Positions 1 to 10,392 are shown, counted from the first letter of the stretch. The stretch is 64,000 nucleotides of DNA from Rhodobiaceae bacterium (GCA_021404525.1 JAAWWE010000006.1:1-64000), one strand, 5' to 3'. Numbers and translations: made by a program. Notes: generated by a model not told the origin, from the letters alone.

Positions 1-285
1 GACCCGGGGGCGGTACCCGGCGCCTCCACCAAAAGCCTAAGACCTGACATTCAGGGAACTTAGGTTTTTCATGGGGGCGAAATAGGATCGACGAGGGTGT
101 AAAGGATCTTCTTTTGCTCGGCATGGTTCCGCCGTTATCGGGCCGTTTGATAGTTGCAAATGACAACTACGCTGAGGCACGTCTAGCTGCGTAAGCGGTT
201 CGACTGTTTCGAACTTAGTCCTGTAAGTTAGCGCTTGCAGGCGGGGTTCGGAGGCACCTGGCAACAGAAGCCTCCACTTCTTTCC
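1..285 (+). ncRNA. ssrA: Permuted two-piece tmRNA (5' end cut by window)
   Basis: Rescues stalled ribosomes and tags the nascent peptide for proteolysis. The order is permuted: the acceptor 3' strand comes first (CGCCTCC at 21-27, discriminator A28, CCA at 29-31), then an intervening segment, then the coding piece starting with GGGGGCG at 73-79. These two strands pair fully as the acceptor stem, with G75:U25 as the third pair, the G3:U70 alanine identity element. The tag frame runs 156-194 and reads ANDNYAEARLAA then TAA; the LAA-like end is the ClpXP degron. A hairpin (GGAGGC 250-255 with GCCTCC 270-275) fits the last pseudoknot domain. The 3' end is approximate, and the start of the acceptor piece lies before the window. 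Permutation and processing into two RNAs are known for alphaproteobacteria. Confidence 0.93.
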
Positions 286-321
286 CGGGGAGGGCCACAA
301 AGACACTCAACGGAGACATGA

Positions 322-1149
322 ATGTCTGACACTCAAAAGATCACCCCCCGCGACCCCGGTTTCTCCTTCGCCGACGATCTGCCGGTGAATTGGCACTCCG
401 ATGATCCCGCCATTTCTCATTTCTACAATGGCCTCTCCCTCACCTTCCCCGAAGGCGAGCGTTTCTTTGTCGACAGTGTGCGGCATTTCGCTGATGAGAT
501 TACCGACCCTAAACTGAAGGTAGATGTGCGCGGCTTTGCAGGACAGGAAGCCATCCATTCACGCGAACATGTTGTCTACAATCAGTATCTGGCGAAGCAG
601 GGTCTTGAGCCGGAAAAGATTGAGCGTCTCGTAACCTATGGATTGCGCATGGGACGCAAGCTCCCAAAGAAAACTCAGCTCGCCATCACCTGTGCCCTTG
701 AGCATTACACCGCCCTCTTCGCAGAAGCCATTCTCGAAAACCCAAAAGTGATGGAGGGTGCACACCCGCAATTTGCCAATCTGTGGCGCTGGCATGCCTT
801 GGAAGAGTCCGAACACAAAGCGGTTGCGTTTGATGTGTTCAAGACTGTTGATCCAGGCGTCGGAGGGTATCTTCGTCGGATCATTGCCATGACCCTGACG
901 ACCATCAATTTCAACCTGTCTGCACTGGGCAACCAGATTTACCTGATGAAAAAGTCCGGGGAGCTCACCAATTGGCGGTCCTGGGGCCGCAGTCTGCGCC
1001 ACCTATGGGGTAGAGAGGGCGTTTGGCGCCATGTCATGAAGGGTGTCTTCTCCTACTACCGTCCCTCCTTCCACCCAAATGATCGGGACACAGACGCCCT
1101 CGTGGCCAAATGGCGCACCTGGTACGCCGCTGACATTCAATCCAGTTGA
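322..1149 (+). CDS. PF10118-type predicted metal-dependent hydrolase
   Basis: A 275-residue protein of the COG3687/PF10118 family, whose reaction is not established. It looks like a ferritin-like helical bundle: acidic and histidine residues recur in the order FPEGE (about 43-47), GQEAIHSREH (about 74-83), ALEHYTA (about 124-130) and WHALEESEHKAV (about 157-168), the pattern expected of a di-metal carboxylate site. No signal peptide is visible, so it should be cytosolic. It starts at ATG 322, the first ATG after the tmRNA, with a GGAG element a few bases upstream. The next gene starts 57 nt downstream on the same strand. The family name rests on recognised motifs; any substrate would be a guess. 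Confidence 0.82.
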   Translation: MSDTQKITPRDPGFSFADDLPVNWHSDDPAISHFYNGLSLTFPEGERFFVDSVRHFADEITDPKLKVDVRGFAGQEAIHSREHVVYNQYLAKQGLEPEKIERLVTYGLRMGRKLPKKTQLAITCALEHYTALFAEAILENPKVMEGAHPQFANLWRWHALEESEHKAVAFDVFKTVDPGVGGYLRRIIAMTLTTINFNLSALGNQIYLMKKSGELTNWRSWGRSLRHLWGREGVWRHVMKGVFSYYRPSFHPNDRDTDALVAKWRTWYAADIQSS

Positions 1150-1206
1150 GTTAAGACCACACTCTCACTAGGGTGACCCCAACAAACAATCTTGGGGGAC
1201 GAGGTG

Positions 1207-2376
1207 ATGAAACGTTTTTTGGTTGGCTTAGGCGTCTTTCTTTTGGCTGCCTATGCCGCAATTTACTTCTTCGCCCCCGGTCTCATCGAAGGCAGCGTTA
1301 ACCTCGTTGAGGAACACGCACCCTACGACATTGCCGATGAAGCCCGCGAGCTTCACAGCACCCTGACGATTATTGACCTTCACTCCGACACCATGTTGTG
1401 GGGACGCAACCCTCTCGACAGAAGCTCAACCGGCCATGTGGACGTGCCGCGTATGGTTGAAGGCAACATGGCGCTTCAGGTGTTCTCCTCAACAACAAAG
1501 TCGCCCGCTGGCCAGAACTATGAGAGCAACTCCGCCGACGCGCGCGACCAGCTCACCCCGGTAACTGTGCTAGGCCTTTGGCCGATCAAATCGTGGACCA
1601 GCATCTACGAACGTGCTGTCCACCAGGCACGGGAACTTTACTCGGCCGAGGAACAGGACCCAACTGCGCTGCAGGTCGTGACCTCGCGTCGCGGTCTGGA
1701 TGCCCTTCTGGAAGCAAGAGCTGAAGGCAAGCCAACGGTCGGCGGGATTTTATTGACCGAAGGCAGTCATCCACTTGAGGGGGATCTCGCCAATGTGCAA
1801 AAGCTCTATGAGGAAGGCTACCGCATCATGGGGCTCCAGCATTTCTTTGATAATAGGTTGGGCGGGTCCCTTCACGGCCAGTCAGGGGAAGGACTGACAG
1901 AGTTTGGCAAAGCAGCCGTCATGGAGATGGAGCGCCTCGGCATCATCATCGATGTTGCCCACTCCTCACCTGCTGTAGTGCGAGACGTACTCGCCCTTTC
2001 CAACCGGCCGATTATCGTTTCCCATACGGGCCTCAAAGGTGCCTGCCACACAAAGCGCAATCTTGAAGATGACTTGATGAAAGAGATCGCTGCCAAAGGC
2101 GGGTTGATCGGGATCGGATTCTGGGATGCCGCAGTGTGCGACTACACACCAGCGGGGATCGTGAAATCTGTTCGCTATGGCATTGATCTTTTGGGCGTCG
2201 ATCACGTAGCACTGGGTTCTGACTATGACGGCAGCACAACAGTGCTCATGGACGCTTCGGAAATTCCTGCCCTGACCCACGAAATGTTGAAAGCTGGCTT
2301 TACCGAAGAAGAAATCAGAAAAGTGATGGGCGAAAATGCCGTAGCGCTCCTTAGAGATCTGTTGCCGCAGGACTGA
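1207..2376 (+). CDS. Membrane dipeptidase, M19 (renal dipeptidase) family
   Basis: A zinc dipeptidase of peptidase family M19, which cleaves dipeptides, including those with a C-terminal D-residue. ATG 1207 is preferred over an in-frame TTG at 1192 because GGGGGACGAGG sits just before it; this gives 389 residues. Residues 4-24 form one hydrophobic segment (signal anchor), so the catalytic domain should face the periplasm. Metal-site motifs appear in family order: DLHSD (His59, Asp61), the glutamate of LLTEGSHPLEGD (about 185), IIDVAHSS (about 250), PIIVSHTG (about 270) and LGSDYDG (about 340). Length and motifs are typical and nothing is missing. It may recycle D-Ala-containing dipeptides, but that is inference. 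Confidence 0.9.
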   Translation: MKRFLVGLGVFLLAAYAAIYFFAPGLIEGSVNLVEEHAPYDIADEARELHSTLTIIDLHSDTMLWGRNPLDRSSTGHVDVPRMVEGNMALQVFSSTTKSPAGQNYESNSADARDQLTPVTVLGLWPIKSWTSIYERAVHQARELYSAEEQDPTALQVVTSRRGLDALLEARAEGKPTVGGILLTEGSHPLEGDLANVQKLYEEGYRIMGLQHFFDNRLGGSLHGQSGEGLTEFGKAAVMEMERLGIIIDVAHSSPAVVRDVLALSNRPIIVSHTGLKGACHTKRNLEDDLMKEIAAKGGLIGIGFWDAAVCDYTPAGIVKSVRYGIDLLGVDHVALGSDYDGSTTVLMDASEIPALTHEMLKAGFTEEEIRKVMGENAVALLRDLLPQD

Positions 2377-2450
2377 TAGGTCAAAACCGCAACACTGGAC
2401 GCACTCTCGAATCGCTGATTGAATGGGTCGCAACCAATTAGGAGACCCAA

Positions 2451-2939
2451 ATGGCCGATGACCAGATGCGATATGATGTGCTGACGCAGAAAGCTCTGCT
2501 CGCTGTCGTTCGCGATGCCCTCAATATTGCGGCGACGGAGGGCCTGCCGGGTGAACATCACTTCTACATTTCATTTCGGACGGAAGCACCAGGGGTCGAT
2601 ATCTCTGATCGTCTGAAGAGCCAGTATCCAGAAGAGATGACCATTGTTTTGCAGCATCAGTTCTGGGATCTCAAAGTAGGTGAGGAAGGTTTCACAGTCG
2701 GTCTGTCCTTCGACAAGACGCCAGAAAGACTGGTCGTGCCCTATTCCGCCCTCGTTGGCTTCTTTGACCCAAGCGTCCAGTTCGGCCTGCAATTTGTGCC
2801 CGAAGGCGAGGACGCCGCGGAAACGCCACAGGATGTTTTTGAAGCACCGGTAGCGGCAACGGAGACAAAGTCAGAGCCAGGCGATGAAGACCATAGTGGC
2901 GAAGTGGTCAGCCTCGACGCCTTCCGAAAAGACCGCTAA
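2451..2939 (+). CDS. sspB: SspB-family ClpXP adaptor (alpha type)
   Basis: A 162-residue alphaproteobacterial SspB, the adaptor that binds the ssrA tag and delivers tagged proteins to ClpXP. The N-terminal ~120 residues hold the substrate-binding fold (VVRDALNIAATEGLPGEHHFYISF, split here for length, and VPYSALVGFFDPSVQFGLQF). A long acidic, disordered linker follows, then a short conserved tail GEVVSLDAFRKDR, which by analogy is the ClpX-docking peptide. The start ATG 2451 has a GGAG element in AATTAGGAGACCCAA. It lies about 2.3 kb from the tmRNA gene whose tag it should recognise, and upstream of fumC. I am sure of the family; which tag residues it contacts cannot be read from sequence alone. 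Confidence 0.93.
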   Translation: MADDQMRYDVLTQKALLAVVRDALNIAATEGLPGEHHFYISFRTEAPGVDISDRLKSQYPEEMTIVLQHQFWDLKVGEEGFTVGLSFDKTPERLVVPYSALVGFFDPSVQFGLQFVPEGEDAAETPQDVFEAPVAATETKSEPGDEDHSGEVVSLDAFRKDR

Positions 2940-3071
2940 GCGGCACTCAGCCTCGATTTTTCTCGGATTTGGCCTGCCTCACGAGGCATGCTAAAGGAGC
3001 CCCCTATGAAAGACATCTGGGGGAGCCTCCCCGCCGATCAAATGTAATGCCCGAAAGCCGGAGAGCCGCTC

Positions 3072-4463
<1,392 letters not shown>

Positions 4464-4474
4464 GCGGAACGCAC

Positions 4475-4702
4475 ATGACAGGTCAGATCAAACGTTCGAT
4501 CACTATCTCGGGTCATCGCACGTCGATCACCCTGGAGCAGCCGTTCTGGGATGAGCTGAAAGAAATTGCCTGTCGGAAAAAAGTCTCTGTCACTGAATTG
4601 GTGCGCCAGATCGACTCTCACAGAGATGCATCCGGGTCCCTGACGAGCGCCATTCGGGTCTTCATTCTTGAGCAATTGAGACAACAACGATCAAACGCTT
4701 GA
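4475..4702 (+). CDS. Small ribbon-helix-helix protein (RHH_4)
   Basis: A 75-residue protein almost entirely made of an alphaproteobacterial ribbon-helix-helix domain. The beginning, IKRSITISGHRTSITLE (about 5-21), supplies the DNA-reading beta strand; helices follow around FWDELKEIACRKK and VTELVRQIDSHR, then a C-terminal helix. It is probably a DNA-binding protein acting as a dimer, but target and partner are unknown. It begins 11 nt after fumC, so the two are likely cotranscribed, and it ends 5 nt from the convergent AsmA-like gene. No toxin-like partner is next to it, so an antitoxin role is not supported. Confidence 0.82.
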   Translation: MTGQIKRSITISGHRTSITLEQPFWDELKEIACRKKVSVTELVRQIDSHRDASGSLTSAIRVFILEQLRQQRSNA

Positions 4703-4707
4703 GTGAG

Positions 4708-7700
4708 TTAGTTCGTTGGGCGTTCAACCGGCGTCGGCGCTGTAGGGTCATGAGCTTCTCCTGGAGTCGCGTCTTCGATGACGCCCTCTAGCGGCACATC
4801 CAATTCAGACCCACTGTCTGGACCGACGATGAGTTCTCGCAGCTCATCCGGCAAGTCCTCAATCCCTGCGTCCTCAATGTCCTGAACCAGCAGCCTCTGT
4901 GAGACAGCCTGTTGGATCGCCAAACTATCTGTCCGGCGCTCAAGTTTCTGGAGTGGGCCAGCGAGAACCATAGTCATGGGCGGCAATGGCCGCTCGCCCG
5001 TCAACGTGACGTCCGTCTCCACGTCGGCTTCCAAGCGCACCAGATCAGCTAAAGCCACAACTTCCAGACCATTCGCCCCGGCAACCTCTACCTCGGTGGG
5101 CGCATATTTCAGAATGCCATCTTCGACGGAGAACGTCCCTTCAATCCGGTTATAGGGCGCGCGCCCTTTATCCAGGTGTACTGCCACAACAGCGTCAAAA
5201 TCATCCATCGTCGACAAACCCTCCAAAGCAGTCCGAAACGCTTCAAGGTCAAAGCCATTCAACTCACCATCTGTCAATGCGAGCGATCCCTTGCCAGAGA
5301 GAGTCGACACCAGCCCCAGCAGACTGCGTCCCTGCCCTTCCACCTGGAGACTAGCCGTTGCTTCACCGCTGGCCAGCCTCTCTCCCGAGAACATTTCGGC
5401 AGCCTGATCAACAGATATGTCTTCAGCAGCCAGTGTCAGTCCCAGGCCAGGAACACCCTCACCTCCTTCAAAGCGAGCCCCCATGGTCAACCGACCAGAT
5501 GCCATCTCCGCTGTAACAGGAGTGAAAGAGAGGACGCCATCCGCCAGAGTGCCCTTAGCAGCAACATCTTCCAGCATCAGATTGCCGATGGTGGCTTTGG
5601 AGACAGCAAGTGTCAGCGACCCTTTCACCCGCCCCAAAGACGACCAATCCAAGGGGTCAGCAGACCAGGGATCATCCGCACCTGACGAGAACAAGGAATC
5701 GAGATTGATAGACCCAAGGCTGATATTGGCATCCACCAACGGGATCCCGCTCTCAAACTCAACAGCACCGCCTCCTGAAACCCGGAAGGCGCCAGCTATC
5801 GCTTCCACTTCACTTACAGCAAAACGGTCAGTGGACCACACCAAGTCCCCACCGGCGACAAACGCACCATCACGAGCATTCGCGGAGATCAGGTCGACGA
5901 CGCCGCCTTGCCAACCGGCGGCCTGGCTTGCCAATCCAAATGAGGGCGCGGAGGATTCAAACCGCCCATCAAAGCGCGGCACCTGCATCAACTCTTCCGT
6001 CTTCCCGGTAAACGACCCTTCAACATCACCCGCGGCAAACCGAAAGCTCGTATCAAGAGAACCTTCTGGCTGACCGGATAGCTGCATGCGGACGCGCCCG
6101 GCTCCCTCAAACACAGAGGTTGGCGCAACACCAAATTGATCAAGCAAACTATGAGCAGACGGGTTTTCCAGTGTGAGCACGAGGTCCAACTTATCCGCCG
6201 AAGGCGACGACCGAACGCGCTTTTGATTGACCACCAAAGAAACCACTGAGCTGTCTACCTCTCCAGACAAATCAAGCGATGTTTTATGGCCTTCTTCAGT
6301 CTGCTCACCTCTAATCACATAGGTAAGCACGCCCTCATCAGCTGACGGGATTTCAGCATCCAGTAGCATACTGGCGATCGACGTTGCCAACCCAGCATGA
6401 ATGCTTCCCTCAAGCCCGCCGGTTGCGAACGGACCAATTTCTGAGACCGTGCCTGTCGCAGACACCTTGTCAGTCCCATTGAGTGTGGCCTCGAACCGGT
6501 CGACAGACAAAACACCGTCAGACAGAGCTGCAGAGACATCGACATCGCTCAGCACTGAATCCGCCAATACGAGTCTATCGAACCCGAGTATCGCATTTGC
6601 GTCGAATGAGGAGGTATCCAGGCTCTCAGAAAGGCTCTGCGCGTTGAGCAAACCATCAAGCCAGGAAAGGTCAACAGAGGAACCACGCAGCTCTACGCTA
6701 AATGCCGGCCGACCTCTGAGGGCAAAGGAAAGCCCGCCAGTAACAGACTTATCTTCCTCACCCTCCTCACCGGCGCCAAAAGTCAAGGAATAGGCCTGTA
6801 ACAGCGATGGTTGCATCGCCAGCTCCGTTTGTAGGCGAAGCGGCCATGACTCGCGGGCCACCACTCCTGGTGCCAATGGCTCTGATTGTGCCAAATCAGC
6901 CGCCCATCGTGCGAGCATTGAGGCATCGTCGACAACAGCTTCCAAAGATCCATCGAAACGCGGCGTGCCCTGCAAAAGGCTAAATGTTCCTTTAAGCTGC
7001 GCTGTCGTATCACCCGGTAGTTCGACCGACAATAGATCAAAGAAGAGCGTGCCATCTTCAAGGCGAACATCCGACTGCACATTGGACGCGTGCGCGCCGC
7101 CAAGGCTTACATCAGCAACATCAAGTTCAAGCGCTCCAGTAATGGATTCTGGAATTTTCAGATTCTCCGGCGGGATACCTGATACCTGCAACTGTTCCAA
7201 CACTCGGTCAACCACAAGACGTGACCCCGACAGACCTGCAGTAATATTGGGCCCCTCTTCAAAACCAACCTCTACACCGCCTTTGAAAATCGCACTGCCC
7301 AACGAGAGCTCAACTTCGCGAAGTGAAATGGCTTCACTGTCCCCTACAAAACCAGACGTCAGCTGAAGGAAGGGCAACACTTCGCCATCAACTTCAGATT
7401 GTCCGAAGCGAAACTCAAAAGTGCCATCAAGACGCGCCGAAATTGTTGCTTCTGTCGACAAGCCAGAAAAGGAGCCAGTCCAGTTGTGGTCTGTTGAAGT
7501 CAGATCAATGTTTACAGGGAAAGCTCGGTCACCACCAAAAGCGCCCATGCTGAAAGCGAGCTCGTACGGGCTATCTTCATAATTGAACCTACCGTCAAAT
7601 TTGAGAGGTCCGACAAGTGAGGTCGCAGCAAGCTCACCGGTCACATTGAGTAGTTGGACAGCCCCATCGGAAACAGCGTTTGACAGAAGCACCCGCCCAT

Positions 7701-8145
7701 TTTCAAACACCATAGACTCGAGACTTATGGCTTCTGGATCAAAGGTCGTATCGAGCGTCGGAGTACCATTGTTGGCCCAGTTAAGGCTTCCATTTTCATC
7801 ACGTCTGACATGGGCTGTAAAATCCAGCGCACGCACCCGCACCACATCAATCTCCGCCCGCAGGAGCGGTGCCAGGGCAACCTCGCCTTCCAACGTACCG
7901 ACTTGTGCAAGCGGTGCCTCGGCATCATCGCCGCCAATGGACAGATCACCCAGGCTGAAACGGGGTGCCGGCAAGATGACGAAATTGATATCCCCGCCGA
8001 TCGTGACATCTCGCCCAACTGCTTCAGAAATTTGGGACTCAATCTCTGCGCGAAAGGTATTCCAGTCGACAATGCTCGGCCCCACAAGAGCGGCGAACAG
8101 GATCAATATGACAAAGCCCGCTATATAAGAAAGAACCGAATTCAC
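4708..8145 (-). CDS. Large AsmA-family envelope protein
   Basis: A 1145-residue AsmA-like protein. AsmA/YhdP/TamB-type proteins are anchored in the inner membrane and span the periplasm, where they are linked to outer-membrane lipid transport. Residues about 5-25 (YIAGFVILILFAALVGPSI) form the N-terminal membrane anchor, followed by the AsmA N-terminal signature VDWNTFRAEIESQISEAVGR. The remainder is a long series of alternating beta-strand repeats without cysteines or catalytic motifs, and the C-terminal third resembles the AsmA_2 domain (GKGSLALTDGELNGFDLEAF). It is read convergently to the RHH gene and divergently from the DUF4169 gene. I am confident of the family but not of which paralogue it is. 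Confidence 0.9.
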   Translation of the reverse strand: MNSVLSYIAGFVILILFAALVGPSIVDWNTFRAEIESQISEAVGRDVTIGGDINFVILPAPRFSLGDLSIGGDDAEAPLAQVGTLEGEVALAPLLRAEIDVVRVRALDFTAHVRRDENGSLNWANNGTPTLDTTFDPEAISLESMVFENGRVLLSNAVSDGAVQLLNVTGELAATSLVGPLKFDGRFNYEDSPYELAFSMGAFGGDRAFPVNIDLTSTDHNWTGSFSGLSTEATISARLDGTFEFRFGQSEVDGEVLPFLQLTSGFVGDSEAISLREVELSLGSAIFKGGVEVGFEEGPNITAGLSGSRLVVDRVLEQLQVSGIPPENLKIPESITGALELDVADVSLGGAHASNVQSDVRLEDGTLFFDLLSVELPGDTTAQLKGTFSLLQGTPRFDGSLEAVVDDASMLARWAADLAQSEPLAPGVVARESWPLRLQTELAMQPSLLQAYSLTFGAGEEGEEDKSVTGGLSFALRGRPAFSVELRGSSVDLSWLDGLLNAQSLSESLDTSSFDANAILGFDRLVLADSVLSDVDVSAALSDGVLSVDRFEATLNGTDKVSATGTVSEIGPFATGGLEGSIHAGLATSIASMLLDAEIPSADEGVLTYVIRGEQTEEGHKTSLDLSGEVDSSVVSLVVNQKRVRSSPSADKLDLVLTLENPSAHSLLDQFGVAPTSVFEGAGRVRMQLSGQPEGSLDTSFRFAAGDVEGSFTGKTEELMQVPRFDGRFESSAPSFGLASQAAGWQGGVVDLISANARDGAFVAGGDLVWSTDRFAVSEVEAIAGAFRVSGGGAVEFESGIPLVDANISLGSINLDSLFSSGADDPWSADPLDWSSLGRVKGSLTLAVSKATIGNLMLEDVAAKGTLADGVLSFTPVTAEMASGRLTMGARFEGGEGVPGLGLTLAAEDISVDQAAEMFSGERLASGEATASLQVEGQGRSLLGLVSTLSGKGSLALTDGELNGFDLEAFRTALEGLSTMDDFDAVVAVHLDKGRAPYNRIEGTFSVEDGILKYAPTEVEVAGANGLEVVALADLVRLEADVETDVTLTGERPLPPMTMVLAGPLQKLERRTDSLAIQQAVSQRLLVQDIEDAGIEDLPDELRELIVGPDSGSELDVPLEGVIEDATPGEAHDPTAPTPVERPTN

Positions 8146-8266
8146 TAACGACTGCTCCGCGCCCCGGCAAACACCGTCATTTATCGGTGTCCAACTTGCT
8201 TTATTATTGCTCTCAACGACACTGTCCTACACTCAGTGCCACGCAGAGCCGATTGGTAGACAAACT

Positions 8267-8509
8267 ATGGATTCTAAAGGCAAAAATATAGTCGATTTCG
8301 GGTCAGCGCGAAAAAACCTGAAAAACAAAAAGAAAGAGGACCAACGTGCTGCCAAAGAAAAACAAGCCGAAGAGAACCGCGTGAAATTCGGCAGAACAAA
8401 AGCCGAAAAGAAACGAGACAAGCAGACAACAGATCGTCGTGAGAAAAAGCATGACGGACACAAGATAGAACCAATGTTTCCCGCCCCATCAGAGGATCCC
8501 AAAGAATGA
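8267..8509 (+). CDS. DUF4169 family small basic protein
   Basis: An 80-residue, very lysine- and arginine-rich protein of the DUF4169 family (function unknown). The family pattern is clear: an N-terminal NIVDFGSARKN, a charged helix, then ENRVKFGRTKAEKKRDK and a terminal DGHKIEP. ATG 8267 is chosen over an upstream in-frame ATG at 8207 because the family motif begins only about 7 residues after it and the intervening 20 residues look non-coding. Its TGA overlaps the start of the CoA-transferase gene in ATGA, so translation is coupled. In many alphaproteobacteria this family lies near fumC and the RHH gene; here the AsmA-like gene separates them. Confidence 0.8.
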   Translation: MDSKGKNIVDFGSARKNLKNKKKEDQRAAKEKQAEENRVKFGRTKAEKKRDKQTTDRREKKHDGHKIEPMFPAPSEDPKE

Positions 8510-9681
8510 GCTCAACGACGCCCAAGATCCCCGGCCCTTTTGCAGGCCTCAAAATCATTGATTTGACGCGGGTTTTAGCCGGGCCCTATTGCACCATGCT
8601 CCTGGCCGACTTCGGTGCTGATGTCATCAAGGTAGAGGTGCCGGAACGGGGAGATGATGCGCGCCATATTGGTCCATTTATCGAAGAGAAATCGACTTAT
8701 TTCATGTCTCTCAACAGGGGAAAACGCTCCATCGCGCTCAACCTGAAGGACGATAAGGACCGCAAAACCTTCGAAGCGCTCTTGGAAACAGCAGACGTGG
8801 TCGTTGAAAACTACCGCCCCGGCGCATTTGACAAGCTGGGCTATGATTGGGAGACGCTTCACAAAAAATACCCTTCCCTCATCCTCGCCTCCGCCAGCGG
8901 TTTTGGTCAGACGGGCCCCTATAGCAAAAGACCCGCCTACGACATGGTGGTACAGGCCATGGGCGGCATTATGAGCCTAACAGGACATGAGGGAGATCCA
9001 CCAACCCGCGTGGGATCCTCCATTGGGGACATTGGCGCAGGTCTTTTCACCGCGATTGGCGTAGCGTCAGCACTCTATCATCGCGAAAAGACCGGCGAGG
9101 CAACCCGTATTGATGTCGCCATGCTCGATTGTCAGGTTGCGATCCTCGAAAACGGAATTGCGCGCTATCTTGCCACCGGACAAGTCCCAGGCCGCTTGGG
9201 CTCCCGGCATCCGTCCATCGCCCCTTTTCAGGCCTTCGCAACCGCAGATCGCCATATCGTTATTGCTGCGGGGAATGACATATTGTTTGCCCGCATGGCA
9301 AAAGCGATCGGTAACCTGGACCTGATTGACGATGATCGCTTTGCAGACAATGACCTGCGCCGTCACAATGTTGATGCCTTGTCCGAAGCCATGGAAAAAA
9401 CACTAAAGACGCAACCCGCCGAACATTGGCTCACCATCCTAGAAGAGGCCGGTATCCCGAGCGGTCCCATCAACAATGTCGAACAGGTGCTGCAAGACCC
9501 TCAGGTTATCGCACGCAACATGGTCATCCAAGCAAATGACCCAGACATAGGACCCATCAAGATGCCCGGAAACCCAATCAAGTTTTCGGCGTTTCCCGAC
9601 CCTGCCGAACGCGCCGCGGCGCCAGCCCTAGACGGCGACCGAGATGCCATACTCTCTGAAGCAGACATACCAAAGGCTTGA
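8506..9681 (+). CDS. CaiB/BaiF (class III) CoA-transferase
   Basis: A family III CoA-transferase that moves CoA between acyl donors and acceptors without a ping-pong Glu intermediate. The 391-residue sequence opens with GLKIIDLTRVLAGPYCTMLLADFGADVIKVE (split family signature at about 14-44), continues with RGKRSIALNLK and NYRPG, and has an Asp at 175 in GDIGAG that matches the catalytic Asp of formyl-CoA transferase. SGPINN near residue 323 is also typical. The start overlaps the stop of the DUF4169 gene by 4 nt. The true acyl substrate cannot be told from sequence; carnitine, formyl and aromatic acyl-CoA are all used in the family. The TetR gene follows 75 nt downstream. Confidence 0.93.
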   Translation: MSSTTPKIPGPFAGLKIIDLTRVLAGPYCTMLLADFGADVIKVEVPERGDDARHIGPFIEEKSTYFMSLNRGKRSIALNLKDDKDRKTFEALLETADVVVENYRPGAFDKLGYDWETLHKKYPSLILASASGFGQTGPYSKRPAYDMVVQAMGGIMSLTGHEGDPPTRVGSSIGDIGAGLFTAIGVASALYHREKTGEATRIDVAMLDCQVAILENGIARYLATGQVPGRLGSRHPSIAPFQAFATADRHIVIAAGNDILFARMAKAIGNLDLIDDDRFADNDLRRHNVDALSEAMEKTLKTQPAEHWLTILEEAGIPSGPINNVEQVLQDPQVIARNMVIQANDPDIGPIKMPGNPIKFSAFPDPAERAAAPALDGDRDAILSEADIPKA

Positions 9682-9703
9682 TAATTCGGCTTGTTTGCCC
9701 CAT

Positions 9704-9731
9704 TTGACAGAATATGACTGACCAGTCAGTC
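9704..9731 (+). promoter_or_regulatory. -35 element and palindromic operator before tetR-type gene
   Basis: A consensus -35 hexamer TTGACA (9704-9709) is followed by a perfect inverted repeat GACTGAC-CA-GTCAGTC at 9716-9731, inside the expected promoter spacer. Length and symmetry fit a TetR dimer site and suggest that the regulator starting at 9757 represses itself. No good -10 hexamer is visible at 17 nt, so the promoter part is less sure than the palindrome. Confidence 0.62.
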
Positions 9732-9756
9732 TTCTATCATCAGGATGGAGTGTGCC

Positions 9757-10392
9757 ATGGATCTCAAGCTTGTCGAGACATCACCCGACCCAAAGACCAT
9801 CAAGCGGAACAATCAACGACCCAGCCAGATATTAAGCGCGGCTGTAGAGCTCTTTCGAGATCGGGGGTTCGAAGCAACGCGCCTCGAAGATGTTGCAGAC
9901 AAAGCCGGTGTCTCCAAAGCGACGATCTACCTCTATTTTGAGAGCAAGGAAGATCTGTTTTTCGCACTCATCCGCGAAAAAGTGGTGCCGATGCTCGAAC
10001 AGACCATTGCCCAAGCAGAAGCCTTCGAAGGGCCAGCGTCTGAGTTCCTGCGTCTGAAGGCACAAAGCGTCGGGCGCTTGTTCGCGCACTCTGAACAGGG
10101 TGCCATCTTAAAGCTGGTGATCGCGGAAGCCCGCCGTTTCCCAGATCTGACGGAATATTACCGGACCGAAGTCCCAGAACGGGGGCTGGAGAACATCTCC
10201 AAAATGATCCGCCGCGGCATCGACGAGGGAGAATTCCGAGAGTGTGATGTCGAGGCTGCTGCCTCTGCCTTCATGTTCCCCCTGTTAATGACCGGCATTT
10301 GGATGAATTCCGTGGGACCTGATGAGATCGTTGATCCAGACGCAGTCATTGATTTTCATTGTGAGAATTTCATCCGTGGACTGAGCCTCTAA
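9757..10392 (+). CDS. TetR/AcrR family transcriptional regulator
   Basis: A one-component repressor of 211 residues. The N-terminal HTH is canonical: ILSAAVELFRDRGFEATRLEDVADKAGVSKATIYLYF, spread over about residues 26-62, with the recognition helix in VSKATIYLYF. The C-terminal part is an all-helical ligand-binding domain resembling the C-terminal domain found in several AcrR-like proteins (LVIAEARRFPDLTEYYR). ATG 9757 is favoured over ATG 9745 because GGATGGAG (9743-9750) sits 6 nt before it. A palindrome lies immediately upstream. It stands between a CoA-transferase gene and a haloalkane dehalogenase gene on the same strand; control of either is plausible, but only self-control has sequence support. 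Confidence 0.92.
   Translation: MDLKLVETSPDPKTIKRNNQRPSQILSAAVELFRDRGFEATRLEDVADKAGVSKATIYLYFESKEDLFFALIREKVVPMLEQTIAQAEAFEGPASEFLRLKAQSVGRLFAHSEQGAILKLVIAEARRFPDLTEYYRTEVPERGLENISKMIRRGIDEGEFRECDVEAAASAFMFPLLMTGIWMNSVGPDEIVDPDAVIDFHCENFIRGLSL

Noticed and set aside
2960..3000. TGCCTC-AC-GAGGCA hairpin before fumC as a terminator
   Set aside because: The loop is too tight and no U-tract follows.
4475..4702. RHH protein as an antitoxin
   Set aside because: The neighbours are fumC and an AsmA-like gene; no toxin-like small gene is adjacent.
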